This document shows, piece by piece, positions 15,427 through 24,874 of a DNA stretch of 43,537 nt. Source of the DNA: a virus; IMG/VR virus record IMGVR_UViG_3300042673_000425, positions 1 to 43,537 of that record; one strand, written 5' to 3'. The translations under genes were made by a program, and so were the position numbers. The notes under the pieces were generated by a model, which worked only from the letters and a program-made list of their open reading frames with translations, did no database searches and was not told the origin of the DNA. Every line of letters starts with the position of its first letter. Within the stretch, counting starts at the first letter, position 1.

Positions 15427-18023
15427 TGGCAAAAGAGCAATTTTCTCAAGAGGATATAAAGGATATAAAAGAATATAGAGACTTATTAAAAAGTACTCAA
15501 GCAGAATGGACTGCCATTAATAAAGAATTAGCAAAATATAAATATGTAACCAATCAAACAAAAGAAGATTTAAAAAATAAATTAAAGGCTTTAGTAAATG
15601 AATATGGTACATATAAAGATATTATTTCTGAATTAAAAAAATATGAAAATCTTGTCAAAAAAATAGAACAAGAACAAGAAAAGAAACTAAAAAATTTAGA
15701 AAAAGAAAAAGACTTACAGGAAGACATTGAAGAAATAACTAAAAATCAATTAATAAATTTTGATGAATTAGATGAATTACAAAGAAGTATTACATCCGAA
15801 TATAAGAGACAATATATAGATGCAGGTGCAATAGAAAAAAAGATAGATTCTACAAAAGCTTTAGTAGGTGGAATTAACACATTCTTAGAAAAAAATACAG
15901 ACATACAGGGTAGACAAAAAGAATTAATTGAAGAAGCAGCTGACCAGTATAAAAATATGCCTATATCGGTTGCTGATTTAAAAAGGCAATTAAAAAGTGG
16001 TAGTATTACTCAAAAAGAATATAATAAGGCTTTATATGAAATGTCAGACACATTTGAAGAAACTATTTCAAAAATAGATAAAAATGATGAAAGACTTAAA
16101 GGTATTTTGGAGACTTTAGAAAAGATGAAGGAAGAAACCAATGCTTTTGGAACAGCAATGGGTAAAACATCAGAAGCGGGTGAATTATTTTTTGATAAAA
16201 CATTTGGAGCTATGCCTGGAGGAATTGGTGAACTTTCCAATTCAATTAAAGAAGCAAAAAAAGAATTTAAAGAAACGGGAACTCTATCGGATTTAACACT
16301 CGCGGGAGGAGCTTATTTAGCAGCAAGAGCTAAATTTTATGCGGGTAATGCTTTTGGTATGGTTAATCCCACCGGTGCTCAACCAATACCAGAATCAAAT
16401 GATAGTAATCCATTAATACAACTTTCTTCTCAATTAAAGTATTTAGACGCACTATCTGATAAATATAACACATTAGCATCCGCATCTGAAAAGTTTTATA
16501 TGAACAATTCTGGTTTAACCAAACTATTTGCAGAATTTGATTTTCAAACACAAGTTCAGCTTGCAAGAAAAGAATTTGAAAAAACTTCTAAAACTGCATT
16601 TTTTGGTAGTGGATTGGGTAGTGTAAAATATGCGGCTGACCAATTACAAATGGCAGGAATAGGTGCAGATGTAATAGTATCTACTATGTCAGAAATGACA
16701 ACAGGTGCAAATAGTGGAATTCAAGGATTAAGTGAAGATGTTGCAGTATTTTCTAAAAAAACAGGAATAGCCGCATCAGAACTTTCCGGAATAACTGGAT
16801 TATTTAGAATGTTGGACAAAACGGGTGGTGCAGATGCATTTAAAGATTTAACATCGTCTTTAAGTGCAGCCGATTTGGATAAATTCAATATTGCAGATAT
16901 TTCAGGGGAATTGGCCAACTCTAGTGAAATGGCATTACTTGCCAATATAAAAAGTGGTAAAGAACTAGTTAAACAGGTTAGAAATGTAAGAGAGATGGGT
17001 GGTTCTTTTGTAAAAATTGCAGAAGCTGGTAAATCTATGGTATTAAATTACAAAGATAGTATTAAAAAAGAAATGGAATTATCTGCAATGTTGGGTGAAA
17101 ATGTTGACCTTTCAGAAGCTAGAGCACTATTTGCTGCAGGAAAAGATGATGAGGGGTTTAAATCATTAAAAGATTCTGGAATATTAGAAAAAGCTCAAGC
17201 ACAGGGGATTTTTGCAGTAGATTTAGTCAATAGTCTTTTTCCGGCACAACAATTAGCTAAACAACCTTTGGAAAAGGGGGCATCTGCGGGAATAAAATCA
17301 AATGAAGATTTTTTAAAAACTTTACAAAATTCTTTAAAAGATTTTGAAATAGGTAGTGCTATAATAAATGTGCAAAGAGCCGGATTGAGAGAATTATTAC
17401 AATTTGCTCCTGGAAATAAAGGTGATGAATCTGTAAATCAACAATTGGCAAAATTAAGAGAAAATGCATTTTCTGATGCAATTAGTACATTAGTAGATAT
17501 TCAAAAATTTGCATTAAGAGAAGGGAAAATAATTGGTGAAGTTCCAGTACTTGGGCCCCCACTAAAATCTGCACTTGATTTAATAGAACAACCTTCCGGA
17601 ATAAATAACCCATATATAACTGGTAAATTTCCAAAAAATAATGATAAATTATTCGGAACAACACCATTTTTAAATCAAACCAACCCACAAGGAACCCCAG
17701 CCGAACAAAAAGAGAGATTAAAAAAAGCTATTGAGGAAATTAAAAATTCAATGCCAAAAGGAGGAGTTATTAAGGGTAGTACATTTGATTTTAATATGTC
17801 TGAGGTAATTTCTCAACCATTGAAGATATCAAATACTTCACTTAAAAGTATAGATGTTCAATCAACTACACAAACTGGATTATTACAAAATTTACAAACA
17901 ATTATGGCCACAATGGCAAATTTCACAGACCCAACATTTGGATTAAAATTGTTAATAGATGGTAAGGATGTTAAGAGTAGAATTGAAAAAATTAAGACAC
18001 AAGAAAAAGGAAAAACTAAATAA
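15426..18023 (+). CDS. Tail tape measure protein
   Basis: This 865-residue protein follows the tube and chaperone-like genes and precedes the baseplate genes, the standard tape-measure position. Residues 1-130 are strongly charged coiled coil (KKIEQEQEKKLKNLEKEKDL). A Gly/Ala-rich hydrophobic stretch lies near 289-312 (LTLAGGAYLAARAKFYAG), followed by a long helical region. At the usual ~1.5 Angstrom per residue for tape measures, the length predicts a tail near 130 nm. T4's counterpart is gp29, but no clear sequence match to it was seen, so the call rests mainly on position, size and composition. Confidence 0.75.
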   Translation: MAKEQFSQEDIKDIKEYRDLLKSTQAEWTAINKELAKYKYVTNQTKEDLKNKLKALVNEYGTYKDIISELKKYENLVKKIEQEQEKKLKNLEKEKDLQEDIEEITKNQLINFDELDELQRSITSEYKRQYIDAGAIEKKIDSTKALVGGINTFLEKNTDIQGRQKELIEEAADQYKNMPISVADLKRQLKSGSITQKEYNKALYEMSDTFEETISKIDKNDERLKGILETLEKMKEETNAFGTAMGKTSEAGELFFDKTFGAMPGGIGELSNSIKEAKKEFKETGTLSDLTLAGGAYLAARAKFYAGNAFGMVNPTGAQPIPESNDSNPLIQLSSQLKYLDALSDKYNTLASASEKFYMNNSGLTKLFAEFDFQTQVQLARKEFEKTSKTAFFGSGLGSVKYAADQLQMAGIGADVIVSTMSEMTTGANSGIQGLSEDVAVFSKKTGIAASELSGITGLFRMLDKTGGADAFKDLTSSLSAADLDKFNIADISGELANSSEMALLANIKSGKELVKQVRNVREMGGSFVKIAEAGKSMVLNYKDSIKKEMELSAMLGENVDLSEARALFAAGKDDEGFKSLKDSGILEKAQAQGIFAVDLVNSLFPAQQLAKQPLEKGASAGIKSNEDFLKTLQNSLKDFEIGSAIINVQRAGLRELLQFAPGNKGDESVNQQLAKLRENAFSDAISTLVDIQKFALREGKIIGEVPVLGPPLKSALDLIEQPSGINNPYITGKFPKNNDKLFGTTPFLNQTNPQGTPAEQKERLKKAIEEIKNSMPKGGVIKGSTFDFNMSEVISQPLKISNTSLKSIDVQSTTQTGLLQNLQTIMATMANFTDPTFGLKLLIDGKDVKSRIEKIKTQEKGKTK

Positions 18024-18045
18024 TCTCAACAAATTATAATATAAG

Positions 18046-18054
18046 ATATTTATA
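18046..18054 (+). promoter_or_regulatory. Candidate late promoter ATATTTATA
   Basis: The motif lies 16 nt before the start at 18071, in the 47-bp gap after the tape measure. No TTTG box is visible. Confidence 0.5.
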
Positions 18055-18070
18055 ATAAATAAAATTATAA

Positions 18071-19735
18071 ATGGCTCAATTTCTTAGAGATTTATTAAGG
18101 AATGGATATAATGGTGTTAAACCAATAGAAACCGTTGAAAAAAAGAAAGGACTAGGTCAGAGAATTAAAGATGTCGCAACGGCAGAATTAGATAAAAATG
18201 GCCCAAGAGTTTTATTTTATAAACGATTACCAACACTATATGGTTCAGATTTAGTTAGAATATCAACTAAAGGTTCGGTTGAACCTGCAAGAACATTGGC
18301 CGTTAGAGGTGCAAGATATGTAGATACAAATAATGCAGGTGGTGGTGGATTGGGTAGATTTTTAGGTAATTTATTAGGTGGTTCTGCAAATAGACCATCC
18401 GACACTATATTTCCCGCAAATGACCAGGGGCAAGGTATTGCAAGTGAACCACCTGTTTCAAAGAATGGACAACCTATCAATGGTGATTGGAATGGTTTAA
18501 AGTATGCAGTTGAAGCTGGTAAAAATTATGTAGTATCACAAGAACCTGCAGGTAAAAATGCACTTACTGGATTATTAAAAGGTAATCCATCGGACATTGC
18601 AAGAAATACAGTAGGAGCAATTACAGGTGCTGCAAAAAATGCAGTAAAAAATATTGCAGTAAATGCATTGACTTCAAGAAGGAAAAATGCAATTGGTGAT
18701 TTATCTGATAAACTAAAAAAATCAGCAAATTTAAATACAACTGTTAGAGTACCAAATACAAAAGAAAAACCTGGTAGTAAATTTATAAAGGTAAAAGATG
18801 GTGTATTGGGGATTCCAAAATTGATTGATGTTAAACAATTAGGATTAAAAGAAAGAAATTATTTAATTGATACGATTTTACAAAAAGAATCCTTAGTAAA
18901 CTACGCAAGATTAAAAGACATAGTAGAACAAAATACAGGAAATAACTTACAATTTATAAAAATAAAAAAAGAAGGAACAGGTCCAAACGAAGGTGCATAT
19001 CTATTATTTCCGGCAACCATAACCGATGTACAGGATAATATGACACCTGAATGGTCTTCATTTAAATATGTTGGTTCACCTTTTAATACTTACAGATATA
19101 CGGGTGTTGAACGAAAGATATCATTTGATTTTAGAGTTTATTATATTGAAAATGGTGACCAGATTGTAATGCGTAATAAATTGAACTTATTAAGAGAATT
19201 GGTATACCCGTCGACAAACGTTACATCGATAAATTTAACAGGAACAGAATATACACCAATTGTATTCAAACCAAATACTATACAACTCAGTATAGGTGCA
19301 TTATATAATAACTTAAAAGGATTTATTTCAAATTTATCAATAACGGTTCCACAAGAAGCCCCTTGGGCAACATCAAATCCAAATTTTTTGAAAGAAAATG
19401 TAAATATGGTATATCCTACTTTTGTTGATGTTTCATTTGAAATGACTATAATTGAAAATCATATATTAAATCCAAATGAGGGTATTACATATAGATTTGA
19501 TGATGTTGAAGAAAAAGACCCGAGACCTACATTACAAACTCCAAATGTATCATCATTAAATGGGGTAAGAGCTGACAATGGATATAATGATGTTGGAATT
19601 AAAACACAGTTTCAAAAAAACAGAGAAATAGATAGACTAGCTGATTTTGCAAATCCTGGATTAACAAATTCAATTTATGGTAAAGGAGGAATAGTTAAAT
19701 GGGATGCATTTAAAGATAGACCAAAAGGAGAATAA
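18071..19735 (+). CDS. Baseplate tail-tube cap / initiator protein (gp48/gp54-like)
   Basis: The 554-residue protein has a low-complexity N-terminal half rich in Gly, Ala and Lys. Its C-terminal domain (about 325-475) resembles tube-like baseplate proteins: VQDNMTPEWSSFKYVGSP, then YRYTGVERKISFDFRVYY, LLRELVYPST, IQLSIGALYNNLKGFISNLS and PTFVDVSFEMTIIE. That pattern is typical of T4-type gp48/gp54, which cap the baseplate and seed tube polymerisation. It sits between the tape measure and the LysM wedge gene, and the next gene starts on the following base, implying tight coupling. Whether it equals gp48 or gp54 cannot be decided from sequence alone. Confidence 0.7.
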   Translation: MAQFLRDLLRNGYNGVKPIETVEKKKGLGQRIKDVATAELDKNGPRVLFYKRLPTLYGSDLVRISTKGSVEPARTLAVRGARYVDTNNAGGGGLGRFLGNLLGGSANRPSDTIFPANDQGQGIASEPPVSKNGQPINGDWNGLKYAVEAGKNYVVSQEPAGKNALTGLLKGNPSDIARNTVGAITGAAKNAVKNIAVNALTSRRKNAIGDLSDKLKKSANLNTTVRVPNTKEKPGSKFIKVKDGVLGIPKLIDVKQLGLKERNYLIDTILQKESLVNYARLKDIVEQNTGNNLQFIKIKKEGTGPNEGAYLLFPATITDVQDNMTPEWSSFKYVGSPFNTYRYTGVERKISFDFRVYYIENGDQIVMRNKLNLLRELVYPSTNVTSINLTGTEYTPIVFKPNTIQLSIGALYNNLKGFISNLSITVPQEAPWATSNPNFLKENVNMVYPTFVDVSFEMTIIENHILNPNEGITYRFDDVEEKDPRPTLQTPNVSSLNGVRADNGYNDVGIKTQFQKNREIDRLADFANPGLTNSIYGKGGIVKWDAFKDRPKGE

Positions 19736-20032
19736 ATGAGATACACATATAATAAAATATTAAAAGAAAAGGCAACACAAAAACAATATTTTGAATCAAC
19801 TATATATCCAAAAGTTAAGGCAACAGATAATGATATATACATTATATCAACACAATCTGATAGATTAGACTTATTGGCTTCAAAATATTTTGGCAATGCA
19901 TCTTATTGGTGGATAATATCGGTTGCAAACAATTTAAATGATGCATCTTTATCAATAGAACCTGGTACACAATTAAGAATACCATCCAACATAAATTCTG
20001 TATTAAACGAATTTGAAAGAATTAATAGATAA
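19736..20032 (+). CDS. gp53: LysM-containing baseplate wedge protein (gp53-like)
   Basis: A 98-residue protein with one LysM-like module: NDIYIISTQSDRLDLLASKY, then FGNASYWWIISVANN and SIEPGTQLRIP. The TxxxDRLDxLAxxYxGxxxYWW pattern is characteristic of the short T4 gp53-type wedge proteins, here reduced almost to the LysM core (T4 gp53 is about twice as long). LysM modules in baseplates bind other baseplate subunits or peptidoglycan. The start codon follows the upstream stop directly and the hub gene follows 5 nt later. Confidence 0.75.
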   Translation: MRYTYNKILKEKATQKQYFESTIYPKVKATDNDIYIISTQSDRLDLLASKYFGNASYWWIISVANNLNDASLSIEPGTQLRIPSNINSVLNEFERINR

Positions 20033-20037
20033 GTTAT

Positions 20038-22296
20038 ATGATTTACTTAGCACCTCTCAAAAAATGGGTAGTAGATATTTTAGAAGAAAGAGAAAATAAT
20101 CCAAAACTGGCAAATACAAAAATGCCATTTGTGATTATGACTTCTGGTGCAAAGGTGATTAAATCAGGAGGCCCTGCAAATACAAAAAAAGAGGCACTTG
20201 AACGAACAAAAGAAATTATACAAAATGATACCGGAGTTGAATATAAAGGATGTATAATTGCAAATCAATTTAATCCATCTTTAAATTATTCATTAGGCCA
20301 AACTCCTGTTGGATTTGATTTTACAGGAAAACTAATAACTGCGGTTGGTGAATTTGGTAGAAAAATATCCATGCCAATTATAGAATCGGTTGATATCAAT
20401 ACCGATGGTACGAATAATACATTATTGACTGCAAACGTAAATGTTAGATGTTTTTCATTAAAACAGTTTGAAATGTTTGAATTGTTTTTTTGTAAAGCAG
20501 GTATGCATATATTGATAGAGTATGGTGATAATTCGAACTCACATACATTAATTTTAGATGAAGTAATGATTGATAAGTCGGATTATGAAACATTTGTTAA
20601 AACTTTTAAATCATTTACTGACCCAAAAATACAACAATTTGCTAAATATTTAAAAGCTTGTGAAACATCAAATGGTTCATATGCTAGAGTTGCGGGTAAA
20701 CTTATAAATTATAGTTATTCAATTGAACAAGACGGAACATATTCAGTACAAATGGAAGTTGCACAATCAAATGAGTATAATTTGGCATTACCAAAAGCAT
20801 TTATTACAAAATATAAAGCCTTCGATGCACCTTCAAAGGGTGTAACGGTATGGGAACAATGGACAAATAAATTGGTAAATGATTTACCTGGATTGAATAA
20901 AGATATGGTGAAAAAATTAAATGAAGCGGAATGGAAAAATCATTTTTTTAATTGGGGTAAAATCAACGAAGACGAAATAGATAAAACTGCATCAACCGAA
21001 CCATACCTATCTTTAAAATTCATATTAGAAATTTTAGCAAATAATACGGCAAATCAAGGAAACAATTCTGATTTTATATCATTTAAAAGTGATTATTTTA
21101 AAATTAAAGATTCAAATGAAAAGATAATTCCAATAACTGTACATAATAATATGATATCATCCGACAATGATATAATATTTCCAAATGAAAATTTACCTGA
21201 ATTTACATTTAATTCGGGTTCTGGCCTGATTGAAAGAAAAACCAATGGTTCGATTGATGGTAGTATTGGTGTTGGTAATGATAAACTTTCTTTAATTCCA
21301 AATAAAGAAATAACATTTATAGACCCATTAGAAAAAAATACAATATTAAAACTTGTAGAGATTAAAGATAAAAATAATCAAACATTGGTTGATTTAAAAA
21401 TTGGAAATGCACTAAACATTTTTGTATCGTATAAAGTTGTTGGGGGAGCTTGGGAAAGAAATACAAAAATCATAGATTTTATAGTTGATATATTAGATAG
21501 AATAAATAAAACTTCTTTTGGTTTATTTAAATTAAGAATTGGGTCTTTATATGAGGGTGCACAACAAACAGTAATAGACACAAAATTATATCCGTTAAAT
21601 ACGGAACAACCCAGTAATAGAAAAGAATATAGATTTAAACCAACAACCATGAATTCAAATGTTAGAGATTTCAAATTTAACTTTGAACTAACGGACCAGG
21701 TAGCTGCAGCAACTATATTCAATTCATCTAAATTTTTGGCAAATAGAAAAGCAGTAAAAGAAGGAAATCCTGAAAATAAGGATAGTATAAATTTATCACC
21801 AGAATTATATCAAAGTATAGATTACTCTGCATTTTCAACGGCTGACGGATATTTTTCTATAAATGAAATAGAATATCAACAACTTATAAATACTCCAGTA
21901 AAACCAAATACTGATGATAAAAATAAGACAAAAGAAAAAGTAGACGCCGAAAAAGAATCAAAACGTAAATCTTATGATAATTTTCAAACTAAATTTAAAT
22001 TCAAAAAAGGAGATATACGAACATTGATTTACGAAGATTATAGTTTTATAAATACTGAACTTGGATTAAATACGGAAGATGTTAGAAGTAGATTTGAATT
22101 AGTAACTCCGATAAAAGTAAATTTGACAATAGATGGTATTAGTGGTATAACTTGTGGTGAAACATTTAAAGTAGATGGTATACCTGAACAATATAATAAA
22201 TTAGGACAATTTCAAATAACAAATACTAAACATGTAGTAAACACAGACCAGGGATGGACTACTGAAATTGAAGGTGAATTTAGATATGGTGTTTAA
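20038..22296 (+). CDS. Baseplate hub protein (gp27/gpD-like)
   Basis: The 752-residue protein has features of a large central hub. The N-terminus (VNVRCFSLKQFEMFELFFCKAGMHILIEYGD) and SYSIEQDGTYSVQMEVAQSNEY resemble tube-like hub domains. The C-terminus reads VKVNLTIDGISGI-type, then GETFKVDGIPEQYNKLGQFQITNTKHV and GWTTEIEGEFRYG, a strand pattern common at the end of T4-like hub proteins. A charged linker lies at about 625-650. No lysozyme domain is present, so cell-wall digestion must come from another protein. Position after the gp53-like gene supports a baseplate role. The exact T4 equivalent is inferred, not certain. Confidence 0.65.
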   Translation: MIYLAPLKKWVVDILEERENNPKLANTKMPFVIMTSGAKVIKSGGPANTKKEALERTKEIIQNDTGVEYKGCIIANQFNPSLNYSLGQTPVGFDFTGKLITAVGEFGRKISMPIIESVDINTDGTNNTLLTANVNVRCFSLKQFEMFELFFCKAGMHILIEYGDNSNSHTLILDEVMIDKSDYETFVKTFKSFTDPKIQQFAKYLKACETSNGSYARVAGKLINYSYSIEQDGTYSVQMEVAQSNEYNLALPKAFITKYKAFDAPSKGVTVWEQWTNKLVNDLPGLNKDMVKKLNEAEWKNHFFNWGKINEDEIDKTASTEPYLSLKFILEILANNTANQGNNSDFISFKSDYFKIKDSNEKIIPITVHNNMISSDNDIIFPNENLPEFTFNSGSGLIERKTNGSIDGSIGVGNDKLSLIPNKEITFIDPLEKNTILKLVEIKDKNNQTLVDLKIGNALNIFVSYKVVGGAWERNTKIIDFIVDILDRINKTSFGLFKLRIGSLYEGAQQTVIDTKLYPLNTEQPSNRKEYRFKPTTMNSNVRDFKFNFELTDQVAAATIFNSSKFLANRKAVKEGNPENKDSINLSPELYQSIDYSAFSTADGYFSINEIEYQQLINTPVKPNTDDKNKTKEKVDAEKESKRKSYDNFQTKFKFKKGDIRTLIYEDYSFINTELGLNTEDVRSRFELVTPIKVNLTIDGISGITCGETFKVDGIPEQYNKLGQFQITNTKHVVNTDQGWTTEIEGEFRYGV

Positions 22297-22306
22297 ATAA
22301 AATAAT

Positions 22307-22681
22307 ATGTACAAAGACATTGCAAAAAATATTCAAAACTTTACATTACAAATTCCAAAAACTGTAATTCCAATTCCAACCGAATTTGACTATGATAATG
22401 GGTTTATTAGAAGATATTTTATTCAAAAAACAAATGATTCAAATGGTTTTGTTTTTGAAGTATCCGAAGAAATACATGATGAATTGAGAGATAACCCATT
22501 TTGGAAACTTGCAGATTTAAAATGGAGAATAACAGGACCAAAAGAAACTGTATATAACCAAAAAGGTGAATTGTCCGACATTGGAGTAGAAATTACAAAT
22601 AAACAAATAATCAATTTGACTTCTAAGACAATAAGAAATATATCATTATACTTACCAAACTTATTACAATTTCACAAATAA
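22307..22681 (+). CDS. Small baseplate-region protein of unknown function
   Basis: A 124-residue soluble protein (MYKDIAKNIQNFTLQIPKTV start; FWKLADLKWRITGPKE in the middle; ITNKQIINLTSKTIRNISLYL near the end). I do not recognise it. It starts 10 nt after the hub gene and closes the tail gene run, immediately before a host-type promoter, so a baseplate or tail role is likely by position only. Confidence 0.6.
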   Translation: MYKDIAKNIQNFTLQIPKTVIPIPTEFDYDNGFIRRYFIQKTNDSNGFVFEVSEEIHDELRDNPFWKLADLKWRITGPKETVYNQKGELSDIGVEITNKQIINLTSKTIRNISLYLPNLLQFHK

Positions 22682-22713
22682 TTTGGTATTATAAATTATT
22701 TTTACTATATTTA
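22682..22713 (+). promoter_or_regulatory. Bacteroidota-type sigma-A promoter
   Basis: TTTG at 22682-22685, 20-bp spacer, TATATTTA at 22706-22713. The next ATG (22736) is 22 nt further, so this transcript would have a short leader ending in AAAGTT. Confidence 0.6.
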
Positions 22714-22735
22714 AAATATATAAACAATTAAAGTT

Positions 22736-23512
22736 ATGAAAAAATACAAACACTTATCTACCGAAGAAATTCAACAAATTACATTTGATTGGAGATATAG
22801 AGGTTGGACGGTATTAGAATTACTTACCGAAACAGAAGTTGATGAAATCAACGAAGAATTAAACAGATTACGTTTAGAAAGAAATGCAGCTGAACCTGAA
22901 AAATGGCAGGAGTATGAACCATTTATGTATCCACATAAATTATCGGACAAATTAGAAAAATTATTTGCTCATCCTAAAATGATTGAAGCAATGGAATTTT
23001 TAATGGAAGGTGATATAGTTGGAATGCAAACTTGGGCATATTTCAAACCAAAAGGTGAATTGGGTAGAGACCAACATCAAAACGCTTTCTATACCGGATG
23101 TGGACATAACGAAATTATTAATACTGCATTGGCATTGGATAACCACGATCCTGAAAATGGTTCTGTATGGAACTATGAGGGTTCGCATAGATTACCTGTT
23201 TTACCAATGGAAGATAACGAAGAAAGAAAAGCAACAAATACATCAAACTGGAAAAGTGAGAGAGGTATTAGCTGTGTAATGCCAGAAGGACATGATTTCC
23301 GTAAGGTAGAAGGTTATTTGAAAAAAGGACAAGTTGCATTATTACACTCACATGTTGTACATGGTTCTGACCCTAATAAAGATACTACAAGAATGAGAAG
23401 AAACTTCTTAGGTGGTTATTTAAAGAAAGGTGCATATTTTAGACCAGGCAATCAAATGAAAAGAGAACCAATTGATATTTACGAATTACGTGAAAAACAT
23501 TGGGGAGAATAA
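22736..23512 (+). CDS. Phytanoyl-CoA dioxygenase (PhyH)-like Fe(II)/2-oxoglutarate oxygenase
   Basis: The 258-residue protein follows the PhyH layout: an N-terminal GWTVLELLTETEVDEIN helix-strand unit, the metal region QHQNAFYTGCGHNEIINTALAL at ~113-134, NGSVWNYEGSHRLPVLP at ~141-157, and the distal HVVHGSDPNKDT around His209 with Arg219-222 behind it. The family normally has HxD at the first metal site; here it reads His114-Gln-Asn116, so the Asp is replaced by Asn. That could weaken Fe binding or reflect a changed activity. The substrate is unknown. It has its own host-type promoter and interrupts the structural genes. Confidence 0.75.
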   Translation: MKKYKHLSTEEIQQITFDWRYRGWTVLELLTETEVDEINEELNRLRLERNAAEPEKWQEYEPFMYPHKLSDKLEKLFAHPKMIEAMEFLMEGDIVGMQTWAYFKPKGELGRDQHQNAFYTGCGHNEIINTALALDNHDPENGSVWNYEGSHRLPVLPMEDNEERKATNTSNWKSERGISCVMPEGHDFRKVEGYLKKGQVALLHSHVVHGSDPNKDTTRMRRNFLGGYLKKGAYFRPGNQMKREPIDIYELREKHWGE

Positions 23513-23514
23513 AT

Positions 23515-23545
23515 TTTGTAAATCAAAATATTTTTAGTATATTAG
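23515..23545 (+). promoter_or_regulatory. Bacteroidota-type sigma-A promoter
   Basis: TTTG at 23515-23518, 19-bp spacer, TATATTAG at 23538-23545. The ATG at 23552 is 6 nt after the box, so initiation near the normal distance would give a nearly leaderless mRNA. Confidence 0.65.
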
Positions 23546-23551
23546 TAGGGT

Positions 23552-24826
23552 ATGATTAATCTAATTGAAGATAAGTCTACCCTACTTTCTTTTTTGGGTG
23601 GAAACATAAATATTGACCTTATAATTCCTGTATGGAGTTCTCATAGAGCACACCCATTGGGAAGTCGTTTGTCTTTTATATATTTTAGACAATCAAATGG
23701 TGAAGATGGTATAATCAATTTTAATCACATAGATGCAAAGAAGTTAGATAAATTCGACATATCTAAAATAGTCAATGTAAATACATTAGTTTTAGACAAT
23801 AGGTATTTAAACACACAAGGATTGGATTATGAGTGGGTTTATTTTGAAGAGAATGGGAAACCATTTATCTTTAATGAGGTCGTAGAATCGGTTTATAGGG
23901 GGTATAGAAACGACTTTAAGGAGTTGAATGATTGTGTACCTTTAATGAAGTGGTATGAAATCTTAAAGACAATTCCAAATATCAGTACAAGAAACGAATG
24001 GAATAGAAAATATACATCAGCAATCCAAACATTGGGAAGGTTGGAAGGGGCTGGGGTAAAAGTCGTTAGAGAAAAATTTATTGATAGTTTTAACTTTAAC
24101 GAGCAATACATCCGCAAAAACGATATTGTTTACACCCAATACAATCCATATACAACAACCGGTAGGCCATCCAATAGACATCTTAATGTCAACTACTCTG
24201 CTCTAAACAAATCCGATGGTACGAGAGAAATATTTATTAGTCGTCATCCACACGGAACCTTAATTCAATTTGACTATGAGTCTTATCACATTCGTTTGAT
24301 TGCGAAAATGGTTGGGTATGAGTTTCCGGAAGGTACAACGGCTCACCAACACCTTGCAAACCTTTATGGGTGTGATATAGAGACGGCAAAGAAAATCACT
24401 TTTACATACCTTTATGGGGGGTTAGACGACAATGCTCGACAAATTCCATTCTTTCAAAAGGTAGATGAATACATTAAGGGATTATACCAAAGGTTCGTCA
24501 TTTCGGGAAAACTTACGACACTCTTATATAAAAGAGAAATACCATTTGATAGAATCGAAGGTGCAAACGAACAAAAGGTATTCAACTATTTATTACAATC
24601 TTTGGAGACTGAAATTAATTATATGAAGATTGGTGAGGTATTGGAGTATTTGGATGGGAAAATGTCAAAAATGATACTTTATACCTATGATGCGTTTCTT
24701 ATAGACACACATCCAATTGAGAGAGAAAATCTTTTAAACGACATTAGAGAGATAATGGAGAAGGGTGGTTTTCCAGTTAAAGTTGAAGAAGGAGAGAATT
24801 ATAACAATTTAGAGGTTATAAGTTAA
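23552..24826 (+). CDS. Short family-A DNA polymerase-like protein
   Basis: The 424-residue protein carries the palm/fingers signatures of Pol I-type (family A) polymerases: YNPYTTTGRPSN at ~197-208; motif A QFDYESYHIRLIA with Asp241; motif B AKKITFTYLYGG, where Lys280, Phe284 and Tyr288 have the same spacing as Lys/Phe/Tyr of the Pol I O-helix; motif C YTYDAFLID with Asp380. Both metal-binding Asp are kept, but the O-helix Arg is absent and the motif-C Glu is Ala381. No 3'-5' exonuclease motifs are seen in the shortened N-terminus. The phage also has a full family-B polymerase, so this one is accessory or diverged. It has its own promoter. Confidence 0.75.
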   Translation: MINLIEDKSTLLSFLGGNINIDLIIPVWSSHRAHPLGSRLSFIYFRQSNGEDGIINFNHIDAKKLDKFDISKIVNVNTLVLDNRYLNTQGLDYEWVYFEENGKPFIFNEVVESVYRGYRNDFKELNDCVPLMKWYEILKTIPNISTRNEWNRKYTSAIQTLGRLEGAGVKVVREKFIDSFNFNEQYIRKNDIVYTQYNPYTTTGRPSNRHLNVNYSALNKSDGTREIFISRHPHGTLIQFDYESYHIRLIAKMVGYEFPEGTTAHQHLANLYGCDIETAKKITFTYLYGGLDDNARQIPFFQKVDEYIKGLYQRFVISGKLTTLLYKREIPFDRIEGANEQKVFNYLLQSLETEINYMKIGEVLEYLDGKMSKMILYTYDAFLIDTHPIERENLLNDIREIMEKGGFPVKVEEGENYNNLEVIS

Positions 24827-24832
24827 AAATTT

Positions 24833-24841
24833 ATATTTATA
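24833..24841 (+). promoter_or_regulatory. Candidate late promoter ATATTTATA
   Basis: The motif lies 33 nt before the start at 24875. A TTTA, not TTTG, is found at the -33 distance. Confidence 0.45.
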
Positions 24842-24874
24842 TCATATAATTATATCTAAACGAAAGACTATACA

